Below are positions 1 through 7,353 of a DNA stretch of 33,719 nucleotides, piece by piece. How positions within the stretch are numbered: the first letter of the stretch is position 1; every line of letters begins with the position of its first letter. Under the pieces are notes generated by a model. It was not told the origin of the DNA and did no database searches. It saw nothing but the letters and a program-made list of their open reading frames with translations. A program made the position numbers and the translations under genes. Source of the stretch: a virus. The stretch covers positions 1 to 33,719 of IMG/VR virus record IMGVR_UViG_3300017605_000525. One strand, 5' to 3'.

Positions 1-2
1 AG

Positions 3-1862
3 GCGCTCGAGCTTGCCTCCGCTACGGGCGTAGGACGCGTCGTCACGGGGCGAACGCTCACGATCACCGGGGGGACGAAGGCAGCGACGACGAACGACAC
101 GACCGATCTCCTACGCGGCGACCAGATCACGGCCAGGGTCTCCGTCGCCGGCGTGAGCACGCAAGAGACGTTCACCGTCGATCGCATCGATTCCGCGACG
201 GCCTTCCGAGTCAAAGACAACGCGCAAAACACATTCACCGCGGCGGATCTCACGCTCGACACCTACTTCCACCGCGAGAAGACCGCCGCCTTCCTCGCCG
301 GCGCCATCTGCGACGCGGGGCAAGCCAACAACCGAACGATCGATCTGGGGCACGAGCTGGCGACATTCCCTCTTGCCCATCCGATCGCGGCCCATGGTCT
401 GGGGGTCGCCACGATCCCCATGTCGCTGATCCCCCAGGCCGGAAAGATCGTCGCCACGTTCCTCTCGGGCGATGAAACGAAGCGGAAGGAAACGACGGGC
501 CCGACGGCCGCATGGACCGACGGCGCGACATCGAACCTCCCCCAGCTCGACTGGACGCCCTACCTCGACACGGAACCAGGAACGATCCAGACCGCACTCG
601 CCGGGATCGCCGACACGGGCACCTACGCTCCCGATCACGCGACCGGATGGATCTATCGCAATGTGGCCGGGGCCGCCTCGAAGTTTCACCTCTTCCGAAA
701 TTTGAACGGAGGAGCCGACGTCGATCTCGGAGTCTCCTCGCTGCAAAACTATCCGCTCTCGATGGCATCGGTTGAGTTCGCCGCCGCGAACAACCGGACG
801 TACTTCAGCTACCGCAACCCCGGAGGCTTCCGCGAGCTCAGGTATTGGGACGGCACGTTCCACACGATCTCGACGACGATCAGCGGGCACTTGCGGTGGA
901 TCCGATACAGCGCGGGCGGCATCCTCGTTCTCGTCGACGACCAGACGAACGACATCGTGTTCTACGACGGAGGCATGGCCGGGAACGATCCGCCGCTTCG
1001 AACGATTCCGTGGCCGACGACCGACAAGATCCTCCATTGGACGATGCGCACCTGGGGGGACGGCGGCACCGTCGGTGGCTTTGTCAGCCGATTGTGGTTC
1101 ACGTTCTTGTTCGAACGCGCCGGCGAAACCTGGGTGGCCATCTTCGACGCACGCGGCCAATACGGAAGCTGGAACTACGTCGCTTCCTACCGGGTTGCTG
1201 GCTCCGCCTCAGCGCCTGGCCCGACGTTCATGGGGCCGAAGGCCTACCAGACGCTCTTGACCCTCCCGGACGGCCGACGGATCACGATCGGCTACGCCGC
1301 CGGCGAGTGGTTCATCCTCTCCACGCGGCTCGACGGTGTCATTCCATACGCGGATTTCACCGGGCTGTCCTGCGCAGGCGCGCTCAAGGAGCTTTCGGTC
1401 GCCTCGCTCGCGTACCTGGACACCGACCGCTATAACGTCGTCTCCCTCATCCAGCGGCCTTCGTTCCTCGCGGCATCACCCATGCAGACGATCGACGATC
1501 CACTCGATCGCACGAGTATTCCGATCTGGGAGTTCTATCGCACCGCGGTGAAGGTCTCCGGCAAGGATCCGCTCGGCCAGGACTTCACCGTAATCCAGGG
1601 CGTCGATGGTGGCAGCGCCAAGACGCTCGAGATCTCCTCGCCTCTGATCTCGACGCCCGGTATGGCACTCGCCATTTCTCTCCTCTACGTGGCCTATGTG
1701 AACCGCGTCGTTCGCCAGGAGAACATCCGCATCGACGAGCCGGAAGAGCCGGTCCGTGTCCTCGACGTTCTGACCTTCGAGGATCGGAAGTGGCTCGCCA
1801 CCCAAGTGCAGTCCAACACCCGCGATCGCGAGCAATCCCTTCGGCTCTTCGAGGTGCGCTGA
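3..1862 (+). CDS. Large phage tail/virion structural protein, 5' end missing
   Basis: The reading frame is open from the first bases of the window, so the N-terminus lies outside it; about 619 residues are visible. I recognise no specific family. The visible part begins with a Thr/Gly/Val-rich beta-type stretch resembling a small virion adhesion or tail-tube-tip domain. It then gives many short repeats of the form 'YWDGTFHTI' and 'IVFYDGGM', as in beta-propeller or beta-helical tail proteins. No signal peptide or membrane segment is seen in the visible portion. The stop overlaps the start of the next gene (TGATG), so the two are translationally coupled. Its place directly before a small virion gene and the lysis genes fits a tail or receptor-binding component. 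An internal GTG at 153 is not the true start, because coding continues upstream of it. Confidence 0.7.
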   Translation, partial: ALELASATGVGRVVTGRTLTITGGTKAATTNDTTDLLRGDQITARVSVAGVSTQETFTVDRIDSATAFRVKDNAQNTFTAADLTLDTYFHREKTAAFLAGAICDAGQANNRTIDLGHELATFPLAHPIAAHGLGVATIPMSLIPQAGKIVATFLSGDETKRKETTGPTAAWTDGATSNLPQLDWTPYLDTEPGTIQTALAGIADTGTYAPDHATGWIYRNVAGAASKFHLFRNLNGGADVDLGVSSLQNYPLSMASVEFAAANNRTYFSYRNPGGFRELRYWDGTFHTISTTISGHLRWIRYSAGGILVLVDDQTNDIVFYDGGMAGNDPPLRTIPWPTTDKILHWTMRTWGDGGTVGGFVSRLWFTFLFERAGETWVAIFDARGQYGSWNYVASYRVAGSASAPGPTFMGPKAYQTLLTLPDGRRITIGYAAGEWFILSTRLDGVIPYADFTGLSCAGALKELSVASLAYLDTDRYNVVSLIQRPSFLAASPMQTIDDPLDRTSIPIWEFYRTAVKVSGKDPLGQDFTVIQGVDGGSAKTLEISSPLISTPGMALAISLLYVAYVNRVVRQENIRIDEPEEPVRVLDVLTFEDRKWLATQVQSNTRDREQSLRLFEVR

Positions 1863-2311
1863 TGTCTCAATACGCGTGGCGGCCGGTGTTCAAGTTCGTG
1901 CCGACCGACGGCATCGAAGAGACGCTCGATCTCATGGAGGTCCTGCCCCCGAAGTCTGTCGAGCCGGACCACCAGCCCGACGTCACAGCGCGCACCGACG
2001 TGAACCGTCGGAGCAACGCGAAGCCGTGGGGTTTTCGTCCGATCTGCAAGATGACGTTCGAAGTCATCGACACGAGCCTGGTGCAGTACCTCCTGCTCGT
2101 CGTCAACCGACTCCGCCAGAACGACACGTGGACGGTCTACCTCAGCCTCGATGGCGGACTCACCCATCGGCAGATGGATCCGGACGCGAAGTTCCACGAC
2201 GGACCGAAGGCGATTCAGGGGAAGACGTTCGCCGGCGCGACCTACACGCTCGCGGTTCAGGCTGTCGATCTGATCGACCAGGTCCCGGGTCTCGGCACGG
2301 GGGTGTGGTGA
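1862..2311 (+). CDS. Small virion/tail-associated protein, unknown family
   Basis: This is a 149-residue soluble protein beginning MSQYAWRPV. The ATG overlaps the stop of the upstream structural gene (TGATG), which is the reason for choosing this start over in-frame codons further upstream. The sequence is mixed alpha/beta with no cysteines of note and no membrane segment. Its stop overlaps the next ATG (TGATG), so it sits in the middle of a coupled late operon. The position between a large tail protein and an exported FN3-like protein suggests a tail or baseplate accessory role, but no family is recognised and no function is claimed. Confidence 0.7.
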   Translation: MSQYAWRPVFKFVPTDGIEETLDLMEVLPPKSVEPDHQPDVTARTDVNRRSNAKPWGFRPICKMTFEVIDTSLVQYLLLVVNRLRQNDTWTVYLSLDGGLTHRQMDPDAKFHDGPKAIQGKTFAGATYTLAVQAVDLIDQVPGLGTGVW

Positions 2312-2736
2312 TGCTCGCTGCGATGCTTCTGGCCGCCGTCTCATGTGTCCCGCTCCCGACCTGCACGCCCGCGCTGATCGCGGCGGGGACGCCGTGCGCC
2401 ACGCCGACGCCGACCCTTATCTGGGACCAGGTGCCGGACGCCGACCTCGCAGGCCACGACCTCTACGAGCGCGATCCGGGCGGGACATGGAATCTGGTCG
2501 CGACGATCCCGTGCGATTGGACGGAGGACGACGGGCCCGGCACCGGAACCCGGATTTGCCGTGGGATCAACATCGACGACGCCGTACAGCGGTATTGCTC
2601 CTGGTGCGCTCCGAACACCCTCCACGAGTTTTCGGTGCTCGCCTACGACACCGCCGGGAATCGCTCCACGTCATTCTCCAACGTCGTCTCGATCTGCTTC
2701 TCGCCGATCTGCTCGGCGCCAGGGCCATGCAATTGA
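2311..2736 (+). CDS. Exported FN3-like protein, possible lipoprotein
   Basis: The protein has 141 residues. The first about 12 (MLAAMLLAAVSC) form a short hydrophobic export signal ending in Ser-Cys. That is a weak lipobox, and there is no basic n-region, so lipid modification is uncertain. Residues about 35-125 read as a fibronectin type III-like fold: 'PTLIWDQVPDADLAGHDLY' gives the early strands and 'FSVLAYDTAGNRS' the typical late strands. Nine or more cysteines suggest disulphides in an exported protein. It starts on the stop of the previous gene and overlaps the Fis-like gene downstream by 10 bases. It could be a virion decoration or a host-surface protein made late in infection or in the lysogen. 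Confidence 0.65.
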   Translation: MLAAMLLAAVSCVPLPTCTPALIAAGTPCATPTPTLIWDQVPDADLAGHDLYERDPGGTWNLVATIPCDWTEDDGPGTGTRICRGINIDDAVQRYCSWCAPNTLHEFSVLAYDTAGNRSTSFSNVVSICFSPICSAPGPCN

Positions 2737-2966
2737 AGCCTGAGCCGCCTCTCTTCGAGCTGCTCGATCCGGTCAACGCCATCCGGCGCGAGGGGGAGTC
2801 CTCGTTCGATGCGGCCGAGCGCGAGCTCCTGCGGCTCGCCCTTCGGCGCGCCGGCGGCGTCCAGATCGAGGCCGCGAAACTTCTGAACGCCAGCTGGCAG
2901 GACGTCCGACGACTCGCGGCGAAGCATGGGCTGCGTCGCAGCGATCAACTGCGGGAGGTCTCATGA
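2727..2966 (+). CDS. Fis-type helix-turn-helix protein
   Basis: This 79-residue protein has a C-terminal half (about residues 30-72) that matches the HTH_8 (Fis) pattern: two helices around 'ELLRLALRRAGG', then 'EAAKLLNASWQDVRRLAAKHGL'. This is the fold found at the end of NtrC-type activators and in Fis. The first 25 residues are a short unrelated leader. The ATG lies inside the end of the upstream gene, and its own stop overlaps the endolysin ATG (ATGA). A small Fis-like protein inside the lysis cassette could regulate late genes or bend DNA. The DNA-binding call is from the fold only. Confidence 0.65.
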   Translation: MQLKPEPPLFELLDPVNAIRREGESSFDAAERELLRLALRRAGGVQIEAAKLLNASWQDVRRLAAKHGLRRSDQLREVS

Positions 2967-3502
2967 GCGGACCGATGACCCTTCTGATGGCGTCGAAGCT
3001 TGAAGGCTTCCGAGACCTCGCGATCCTCGTCTGGCGCGAATCCCGCGGGGAGTCGTTCGACGCGCAAGTCGCCGTCGCGCATTCGGTCATGAACCGAGTG
3101 CGGCATCCAGGGTGGTGGGGGACGGACCTCCTCTCTGTGATCTGGAAGAAGTGGCAGTACTCCTCGCTCACCGATCCGAACGATCCGCAGATCAAGCTGC
3201 AGCCGAAGCTCCCCGATCCGTCTTGGCTCTCTGGTCTCGGAGCCAGCTACGACGTGGTCTACGGCGACGTCGAAAACCCGGCCCCCGGCGCCGACTCGTA
3301 CTACGACATCAGCCTCGACAAGATCGGCAAGGCGCCGAAGTGGGCGACCGCCGACAAGTTCGTGAAGCAGCTCGGCCGCCTCAAGTTCTACGACCTGGAC
3401 GAGGATCACGAAGCGCACGCACTCATCGCGGCCGCGCCAGCCGTCGCCAAAGACGACTTCATTGACGAGCTGCGGGCGTTCCTCGCGGCGCCCAAGGGGT
3501 AG
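2963..3502 (+). CDS. SleB/CwlJ-family cell-wall hydrolase (endolysin)
   Basis: This 179-residue protein matches the Hydrolase_2 (SleB) family. Residues 16-46 read 'FRDLAILVWRESRGES', then 'AQVAVAHSVMNRV'. This is the characteristic E-x-R-G-E block, where Glu26 is the expected catalytic acid, followed by the conserved helix. The family cleaves the peptidoglycan glycan backbone, and phage members act as endolysins. The length suits a single-domain lysin with no separate wall-binding module. There is no signal peptide, so it needs a holin. Two holin-like membrane proteins follow at once. Its ATG overlaps the stop of the Fis-like gene. Confidence 0.85.
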   Translation: MSGPMTLLMASKLEGFRDLAILVWRESRGESFDAQVAVAHSVMNRVRHPGWWGTDLLSVIWKKWQYSSLTDPNDPQIKLQPKLPDPSWLSGLGASYDVVYGDVENPAPGADSYYDISLDKIGKAPKWATADKFVKQLGRLKFYDLDEDHEAHALIAAAPAVAKDDFIDELRAFLAAPKG

Positions 3503-3504
3503 CG

Positions 3505-3939
3505 ATGACGCTCCGCTTTCTCCGCATGATCCCGACGCACTGGCGCACGCGTTCGATCAACCACGACCCGAACGACGATCGCGAGCACGTCCAGGGGTGG
3601 GACCGACTCCTGCCGCAAATCGTCTCGGTCACCACGGTCCTCGGCACGCTCTGGGCTGGCATCTCATGGGCCAATTCGCTGAGCACTCAGATGGCGGTCA
3701 TCCGTGCGGATCAGCTGAACGTGCCCGACAAGATCGCCGCGGCGATAGCCGCCGACGGCAAAGCCAATCCCTACGTCACGCGGAAGGAATGGCAAGAAAA
3801 GAACGCCGACGTGACCAAGGCGCTCGAACTGAATCAAGCGGAAAACCGGCGGCTCTTCGGCTACCTGATCGAAGGCGACCGCTACAACCGCCGCGTGCTG
3901 TCGAGCATCGACCTCACGGGAGCAAAGGAGAAGCGTTGA
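3505..3939 (+). CDS. Single-pass membrane protein of the lysis cassette
   Basis: The protein has 144 residues. A hydrophilic N-terminus (about 32 residues) is followed by a membrane segment at about residues 35-58 ('LLPQIVSVTTVLGTLWAGIS') and a long polar, partly helical C-terminus. The start is two bases after the endolysin stop. The topology fits a holin, antiholin or pinholin-like lysis regulator, or an inner-membrane accessory protein; no named family is recognised. Its stop overlaps the TTG of the next membrane protein, indicating translational coupling. Confidence 0.65.
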   Translation: MTLRFLRMIPTHWRTRSINHDPNDDREHVQGWDRLLPQIVSVTTVLGTLWAGISWANSLSTQMAVIRADQLNVPDKIAAAIAADGKANPYVTRKEWQEKNADVTKALELNQAENRRLFGYLIEGDRYNRRVLSSIDLTGAKEKR

Positions 3940-4235
3940 ACGACCTGACCACCTACATCGCAGCGTTCGCTGTCATCGCTGGCGCCGTCTGGGCGGCCAT
4001 CCACGGCTTGCAGAAGATGACGAAGCTCTCCGATCGCCAGGTCTCGTTGATCGTCGCGAGCTTCGGTATCGCGGGCGGGGTCGTGGCGCAGGGCGCCGGC
4101 TTCGTGACGACGCCGGCCGGGCCGCCCTGGTCCTGGATCGCTTCCGGATTCTTTGGGCTTCTCGCCGCGCTCGCGGGTGCAGGCGCGACGGATCTGAACT
4201 TGGTGCGGCCCGGGCCGCCGATCGACAAGCCCTGA
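3936..4235 (+). CDS. Holin-like protein with two membrane segments
   Basis: A 99-residue protein starts at TTG 3936, which overlaps the previous stop (TTGA) and follows the good ribosome site AAAGGAG at 3924-3930. Two hydrophobic stretches are seen at about residues 6-22 ('YIAAFAVIAGAVWAAIH') and in the second half ('WSWIASGFFGLLAALAG'), with another apolar stretch between them. Size, hydrophobicity and position behind an endolysin without signal peptide fit a class II or III holin. The TTG start is supported by the SD and the overlap, because the frame runs open further upstream without a good start. Confidence 0.65.
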   Translation: MNDLTTYIAAFAVIAGAVWAAIHGLQKMTKLSDRQVSLIVASFGIAGGVVAQGAGFVTTPAGPPWSWIASGFFGLLAALAGAGATDLNLVRPGPPIDKP

Positions 4236-4251
4236 CGGGCTGGAGACACGC

Positions 4252-4593
4252 ATGCAAATCTACGATTTCGTCGGTGAAGACAACGAGCCAATCCAGGAGG
4301 GAGCGACGGTGTCGCTCAAGCTCGGCGGTGGCAACGTGCCCCGGTTCTATCTCAGCACGCTCCACATCATCCCGTACGGCGGCGACGGCTACGGAGGGAT
4401 GTCCGTCTCCGGGCTGCTCTCGGATGGCGTGACGTGGGCGACGGCGATCGATGCCAATGGAGCCGGCATCGCCGGGGACGCGATCAACCCGAAGGTCATC
4501 ATCATCGGAGCCGACTATTACGCACTGCGGGTCGACGCCAATCAGGGACAGGAAGGCGTCACGTCGCTGCGCGCGGCGATCCTCACCACCTAA
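4252..4593 (+). CDS. Small Gly-rich protein of unknown function
   Basis: The 113-residue protein begins MQIYDFVGEDNEPI. It is glycine- and beta-rich ('PYGGDGYGGMSVSGLLSDG') with no cysteines and no membrane segment. The composition resembles small virion or tail-fibre accessory proteins, but no family is recognised. It stands in the late strand between holin-like and spanin-like genes, 16 bases after the holin stop. Confidence 0.6.
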   Translation: MQIYDFVGEDNEPIQEGATVSLKLGGGNVPRFYLSTLHIIPYGGDGYGGMSVSGLLSDGVTWATAIDANGAGIAGDAINPKVIIIGADYYALRVDANQGQEGVTSLRAAILTT

Positions 4594-4639
4594 CCCCGAG
4601 CCGTGGGTAGAAACGGACCCCTTTTCAAAGGAGCGACCG

Positions 4640-4870
4640 ATGCACTACAAGAACGGGAGAGAAGCGAAGAACGGCGACAAGGTCATGATCGTGGACGGCT
4701 ACAGCAAGGGGATGGTCGGCATCCTCTACGACGCGACGCCGGGCAACGATTACTGCAACGGAAAACTGGCGATCCTCTCCGCCACGCCGCCGTGTCCGAA
4801 TCTGAAGGAGTGCCTGCACCTCGACGACGTGGTCGCAGCGGCCGACAAGTCCGCGACGCCGGCGAACTGA
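4640..4870 (+). CDS. Small hypothetical protein
   Basis: A 76-residue protein is preceded by AAAGGAG at 4627-4633, six bases from the ATG. It begins MHYKNGREAKNGDKVMI. 'REAKNGDKVMIVDGYSKGMVGILYD' looks like a small beta-barrel (SH3/KOW-like) fold, and three cysteines are near the middle (Cys39, Cys52, Cys58 approximately). Such small proteins are common in phage late regions. No function is claimed. It ends one base before the GTG of the spanin-like gene. Confidence 0.6.
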   Translation: MHYKNGREAKNGDKVMIVDGYSKGMVGILYDATPGNDYCNGKLAILSATPPCPNLKECLHLDDVVAAADKSATPAN

Positions 4871-4871
4871 C

Positions 4872-5615
4872 GTGACCGCCCGCCGCCTCGTTCCTCTGAT
4901 CGCCTTCATCGCGCTGGCGATCTACGCCGGCGTCCTCAGCTGGCAACTCGATCGAGCTCAAGGGCGCGAGCTCGCCGCGCGCGTGGCGATCCAGAAAACG
5001 AAGCTCGAAGCCGCGGGCTGGGAGCAAGCCGCCGAGAAATCCCAGCGCGAGCTCGCCACGGCGGTCCCGGCGCTAGAGAAGGAGATCGAGGCGGCCAAGG
5101 CGGCGAAGGTTCCGATGCTCGCGAGCAACCGGACCAAGACGGACACGGTGACATTCGACATCCCGCTGGGGATCGAACCCCCATCGCCAGCGGCCGGAGC
5201 TGGGGAGACGGCTGCGGCCGCTTCTCCCCAGCCGACCGGGACCACGGCGCCGGTCGGCGTGAGCGCCGACGTGCAGACCGCGGTCGTCGGACTCGATGAC
5301 GGCACGATCGAATGGAAGAGCCGCGTCTTTGCGACCGTCTCGTGGGGTGCGTTGAAGGTCCCTGGAGAGTGCGGAAAAGGTGAGCCGTGCGAGACGAAGG
5401 AGCTTCCGGTTAAGACCGCGAAGTCGACAACGGGGGTCGATCCGGACCTGGTGGCGGCGTGGAAGGCGTTCAAGAACCCGCCACCGAGGTTCGCGATCCT
5501 CCCGCGCGGGATCACGAAGTGGCGGGCGGGATGGTTCGTCGGGCCCGGGCTCGCGGTCGCGCTCGATGGCCGGGTGAGCGCGGGGGTGCTGGTCGGTTGG
5601 GGGGTGCAGCTGTGA
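4872..5615 (+). CDS. Membrane-anchored coiled-coil protein, Rz/spanin-like candidate
   Basis: This 247-residue protein starts at GTG. Residues 5-24 ('RLVPLIAFIALAIYAGVLSW') form an N-terminal membrane anchor with N-in orientation. A charged Ala/Glu/Lys-rich coiled coil follows at about 25-80, then a Pro/Ala/Gly-rich linker (about 100-130) and a C-terminal region ending in an apolar 'GWFVGPGLAVALDG' segment. The arrangement of anchor, coiled coil and periplasmic tail next to an endolysin and holin fits an inner-membrane spanin (Rz) analogue, although it is longer than typical Rz. A similar topology also occurs in phage-encoded phospholipid- or outer-membrane-interacting proteins that have no lysis role. 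Confidence 0.55.
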   Translation: MTARRLVPLIAFIALAIYAGVLSWQLDRAQGRELAARVAIQKTKLEAAGWEQAAEKSQRELATAVPALEKEIEAAKAAKVPMLASNRTKTDTVTFDIPLGIEPPSPAAGAGETAAAASPQPTGTTAPVGVSADVQTAVVGLDDGTIEWKSRVFATVSWGALKVPGECGKGEPCETKELPVKTAKSTTGVDPDLVAAWKAFKNPPPRFAILPRGITKWRAGWFVGPGLAVALDGRVSAGVLVGWGVQL

Positions 5616-5953
5616 AGCTCACGGACCTGAACCCGCGATGGATTGGGGCCGGCGGCTCTGGGGTTACGCAGAACGGACAGCCCGTGCCGCGCCGCGAAGG
5701 CGTCGGCGTGATGTTCAATTGCCCATGCGGCAAGCACGGCGACGACAACCCCGTCTACGTGCCATTCGCGAATCCGCTCGATGGGGGGCCGGCCTACGAC
5801 CCTAAACCCGGCCGTGGCTGGCAGCGCACCGGCGACACGTTCGAGACGCTCACCCTGACGCCTTCGATTCTTCGCGTTCCGTCTGGCGATGGGCCTTGGG
5901 ATTGCGCGTGGCACGGCTTCATCACCAACGGCGAGATCCAACACTGCGGATAA
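5612..5953 (+). CDS. DUF6527 family protein
   Basis: A 113-residue protein starts at GTG 5612, which overlaps the previous stop (GTGA). It shows the DUF6527 pattern: 'NPRWIGAGG', 'GVMFNCPCGKHG', 'FANPLDGGP', 'WQRTGDTFETLTLTPSI' and 'CAWHGFITNGEI' near the end. The conserved Cys/His residues (CPCG-x2-H and C-x2-H) suggest a metal-binding site. The family is common in prophages and phages and has no established biochemical role. It is the last gene before the attachment site. Confidence 0.8.
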   Translation: MKLTDLNPRWIGAGGSGVTQNGQPVPRREGVGVMFNCPCGKHGDDNPVYVPFANPLDGGPAYDPKPGRGWQRTGDTFETLTLTPSILRVPSGDGPWDCAWHGFITNGEIQHCG

Positions 5954-5974
5954 ATTCCGTGGGCCGGGTGACGC

Positions 5975-6100
5975 GGTTTGAACCGGTGCGAACCGGCATC
6001 AGGCGGGCGAAAGTGCATTCCGGCATAACGGCATAACCCCCAACAATTCAACGGCGTGGGTGCGAACCGGGACCAACCGGTGCGAAGCGGTGCGAAGCTT
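5975..6100 (+). repeat. Five arm-type repeats beside attP
   Basis: Direct copies of a 12-mer close to GGTGCGAACCGG are seen: GGTTTGAACCGG at 5975-5986, GGTGCGAACCGG at 5985-5996, GGTGCGAACCGG at 6059-6070, GGTGCGAAGCGG at 6079-6090 and GGTGCGAAGCTT at 6089-6100. Two pairs share two bases at their ends. They lie on the side of the tRNA-like core opposite the integrase gene, which is where arm-type sites for a tyrosine integrase (or its excisionase) are expected. Binding itself is inferred. Confidence 0.6.
6021..6036 (+). repeat. Tandem CGGCATAA pair in the attP arm
   Basis: Two adjacent copies of CGGCATAA at 6021-6028 and 6029-6036 sit between the two clusters of GGTGCGAACCGG-like repeats. 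Phased short direct repeats in an attP arm are typical of excisionase (Xis) sites. No other explanation is visible in this non-coding stretch. Confidence 0.4.
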
Positions 6101-6103
6101 CGA

Positions 6104-6153
6104 ATGGACTCATAATCCGCTGGTCCCTGGTTCGAGTCCAGGTGGGGGCACCA
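6104..6153 (+). other. attP core: 3' half of a CAU-anticodon tRNA
   Basis: The segment folds as the 3' part of a tRNA. The anticodon loop CTCATAA (6109-6115, anticodon CAT 6111-6113) is followed by its 3' stem strand (6116-6120), a five-base variable loop (6121-6125), the T arm CCTGG-TTCGAGT-CCAGG (6126-6142), the 3' acceptor strand TGGGGGC, discriminator A and CCA (6151-6153). There is no D arm and no 5' acceptor strand complementary to TGGGGGC, so this is not a functional tRNA gene. The 5' anticodon-stem strand already mismatches at its outer end. The arrangement is the classic attP identity block for integration into a tRNA 3' end, which would restore the host gene. Confidence 0.8.
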
Positions 6154-7293
6154 TCATTTCGCCTTTGCTTTCAAGCTATTTCCACGTGGAACGGGGACTT
6201 TCGCTTTTTCCGTGGGCTGTTCGTGGGCTATCTTCGCGCGATCGAGACCGCGCAACGGCGCCCGATTTACCCTCAGCGGCGCGTGGTAGTAGCGTTTCAC
6301 CATGTCGAGAGACGCCCAGCCGCCCCATTCCATCAGCTCCCACGGCGTCGCCTTCCCGCCGTTCGCCAGCGCCGACGCCCAGTAGTGCCGCAAGCGATGG
6401 AGGCGCACGCCTCCTTCGACCCCTGCCGCGAGCCACACGGGCTCCAGGAGCTTCGACAGCTGGTCGGGAGTGTTCCACTCAGGGCGGCCGACCACGAGGC
6501 CGTCCGGGTCGCTGGTGCACTTCTCGATGGCCTTTGCGAGCTCGCGCGTGATCGGGATCATCCGCGCGCGGCCGCTCTTCGGCTGGTCGATCTCGTCACG
6601 CACTGGGACGGTGAGCGTCAGCCCAGCGAGATCTCCGCGACGGACCCGGATGATCTCGCCGCGGCGGAGTCCGGCATCGGCGCCGAGGAGGATCGCGCAC
6701 CGCTGCCAGGACTGCTCACAAGTGCGCACAAGTGCGGCAACCTCCTCGGCGGTGTACGCGTCCGGGCGTGACGCGAGCGTGACCCGAGGCCGGCGGACCG
6801 GGAGCACACGCGCCGGCGTCCACCCGAGCCGCTGCGCCAGCTTCACCATTCCGGAGAGCGCCGCGAGCCGATTCCTGATCGTCGACGCCGCCCACTTCTT
6901 CGCGTGCATCGCGCGGACGATCTGCTCGAGCTGCGGACCGTCGATCTCGAGGACGCGGAGGTCGCCCCAGAACTTCACCACCATGCCGACGTGGGAGCGG
7001 TAGCCCTTCCGCGTCCGATCGGTGCGCCCCGACGTCTTTAGGTCCCCGAGGAATTCCTTCTCCATGTCCTTGAGCGTGAGCTCCGGCTGCGAGCCCCGGC
7101 CGGCGAACGTGCCGTCGGCCCGCGAGACCCGCTCACCGATCTGACCGTCGAGCCAGTTCTTGGCCGGCTGCTTCGTGTCGAACGTCTTGCGGCGGGGCAG
7201 CCCAGAGATCCAGATCCGGGCCCGGTACTGGCCGCTCGGCAGCTCCTCGATCGAGCCGGAGCCGTAAGTGCGGCGGGCGGGGGCCTTCGGCAT
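6154..7293 (-). CDS. int: Tyrosine-family site-specific integrase
   Basis: The chosen start, MPKAPARRTYGSGSIEE at 7293, gives 379 residues. The N-terminal arm-binding beta domain ('GQYRARIWISGLPRRKTF') is followed by a core-binding SAM-like domain ('LTLKDMEKEFLGDLK' onward) and the catalytic domain. Catalytic residues visible are Arg in 'GLRRGEI', Lys in 'QPKSGRAR', the H-x-x-R-H box in 'LHRLRH', Trp in 'GGWAS' and the nucleophile Tyr in 'KRYYHA'. The stop codon abuts the CCA of the attP core with no spacing. An in-frame ATG 60 bases upstream (7353) would leave no space before the divergent DUF5131 gene, so the downstream start is preferred. Confidence 0.92.
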   Translation of the reverse strand: MPKAPARRTYGSGSIEELPSGQYRARIWISGLPRRKTFDTKQPAKNWLDGQIGERVSRADGTFAGRGSQPELTLKDMEKEFLGDLKTSGRTDRTRKGYRSHVGMVVKFWGDLRVLEIDGPQLEQIVRAMHAKKWAASTIRNRLAALSGMVKLAQRLGWTPARVLPVRRPRVTLASRPDAYTAEEVAALVRTCEQSWQRCAILLGADAGLRRGEIIRVRRGDLAGLTLTVPVRDEIDQPKSGRARMIPITRELAKAIEKCTSDPDGLVVGRPEWNTPDQLSKLLEPVWLAAGVEGGVRLHRLRHYWASALANGGKATPWELMEWGGWASLDMVKRYYHAPLRVNRAPLRGLDRAKIAHEQPTEKAKVPVPRGNSLKAKAK

Positions 7294-7353
7294 GGGCGAG
7301 ATTCTACGGTGAAAGTCAGGCGAAGGAGGGATAGACTGCGTGCGAGGCGACAT

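Noticed and set aside
6104-6153. A complete tRNA gene
   Set aside because: There is no D arm and no 5' acceptor strand complementary to the TGGGGGC 3' strand; only the 3' half exists, next to an integrase.
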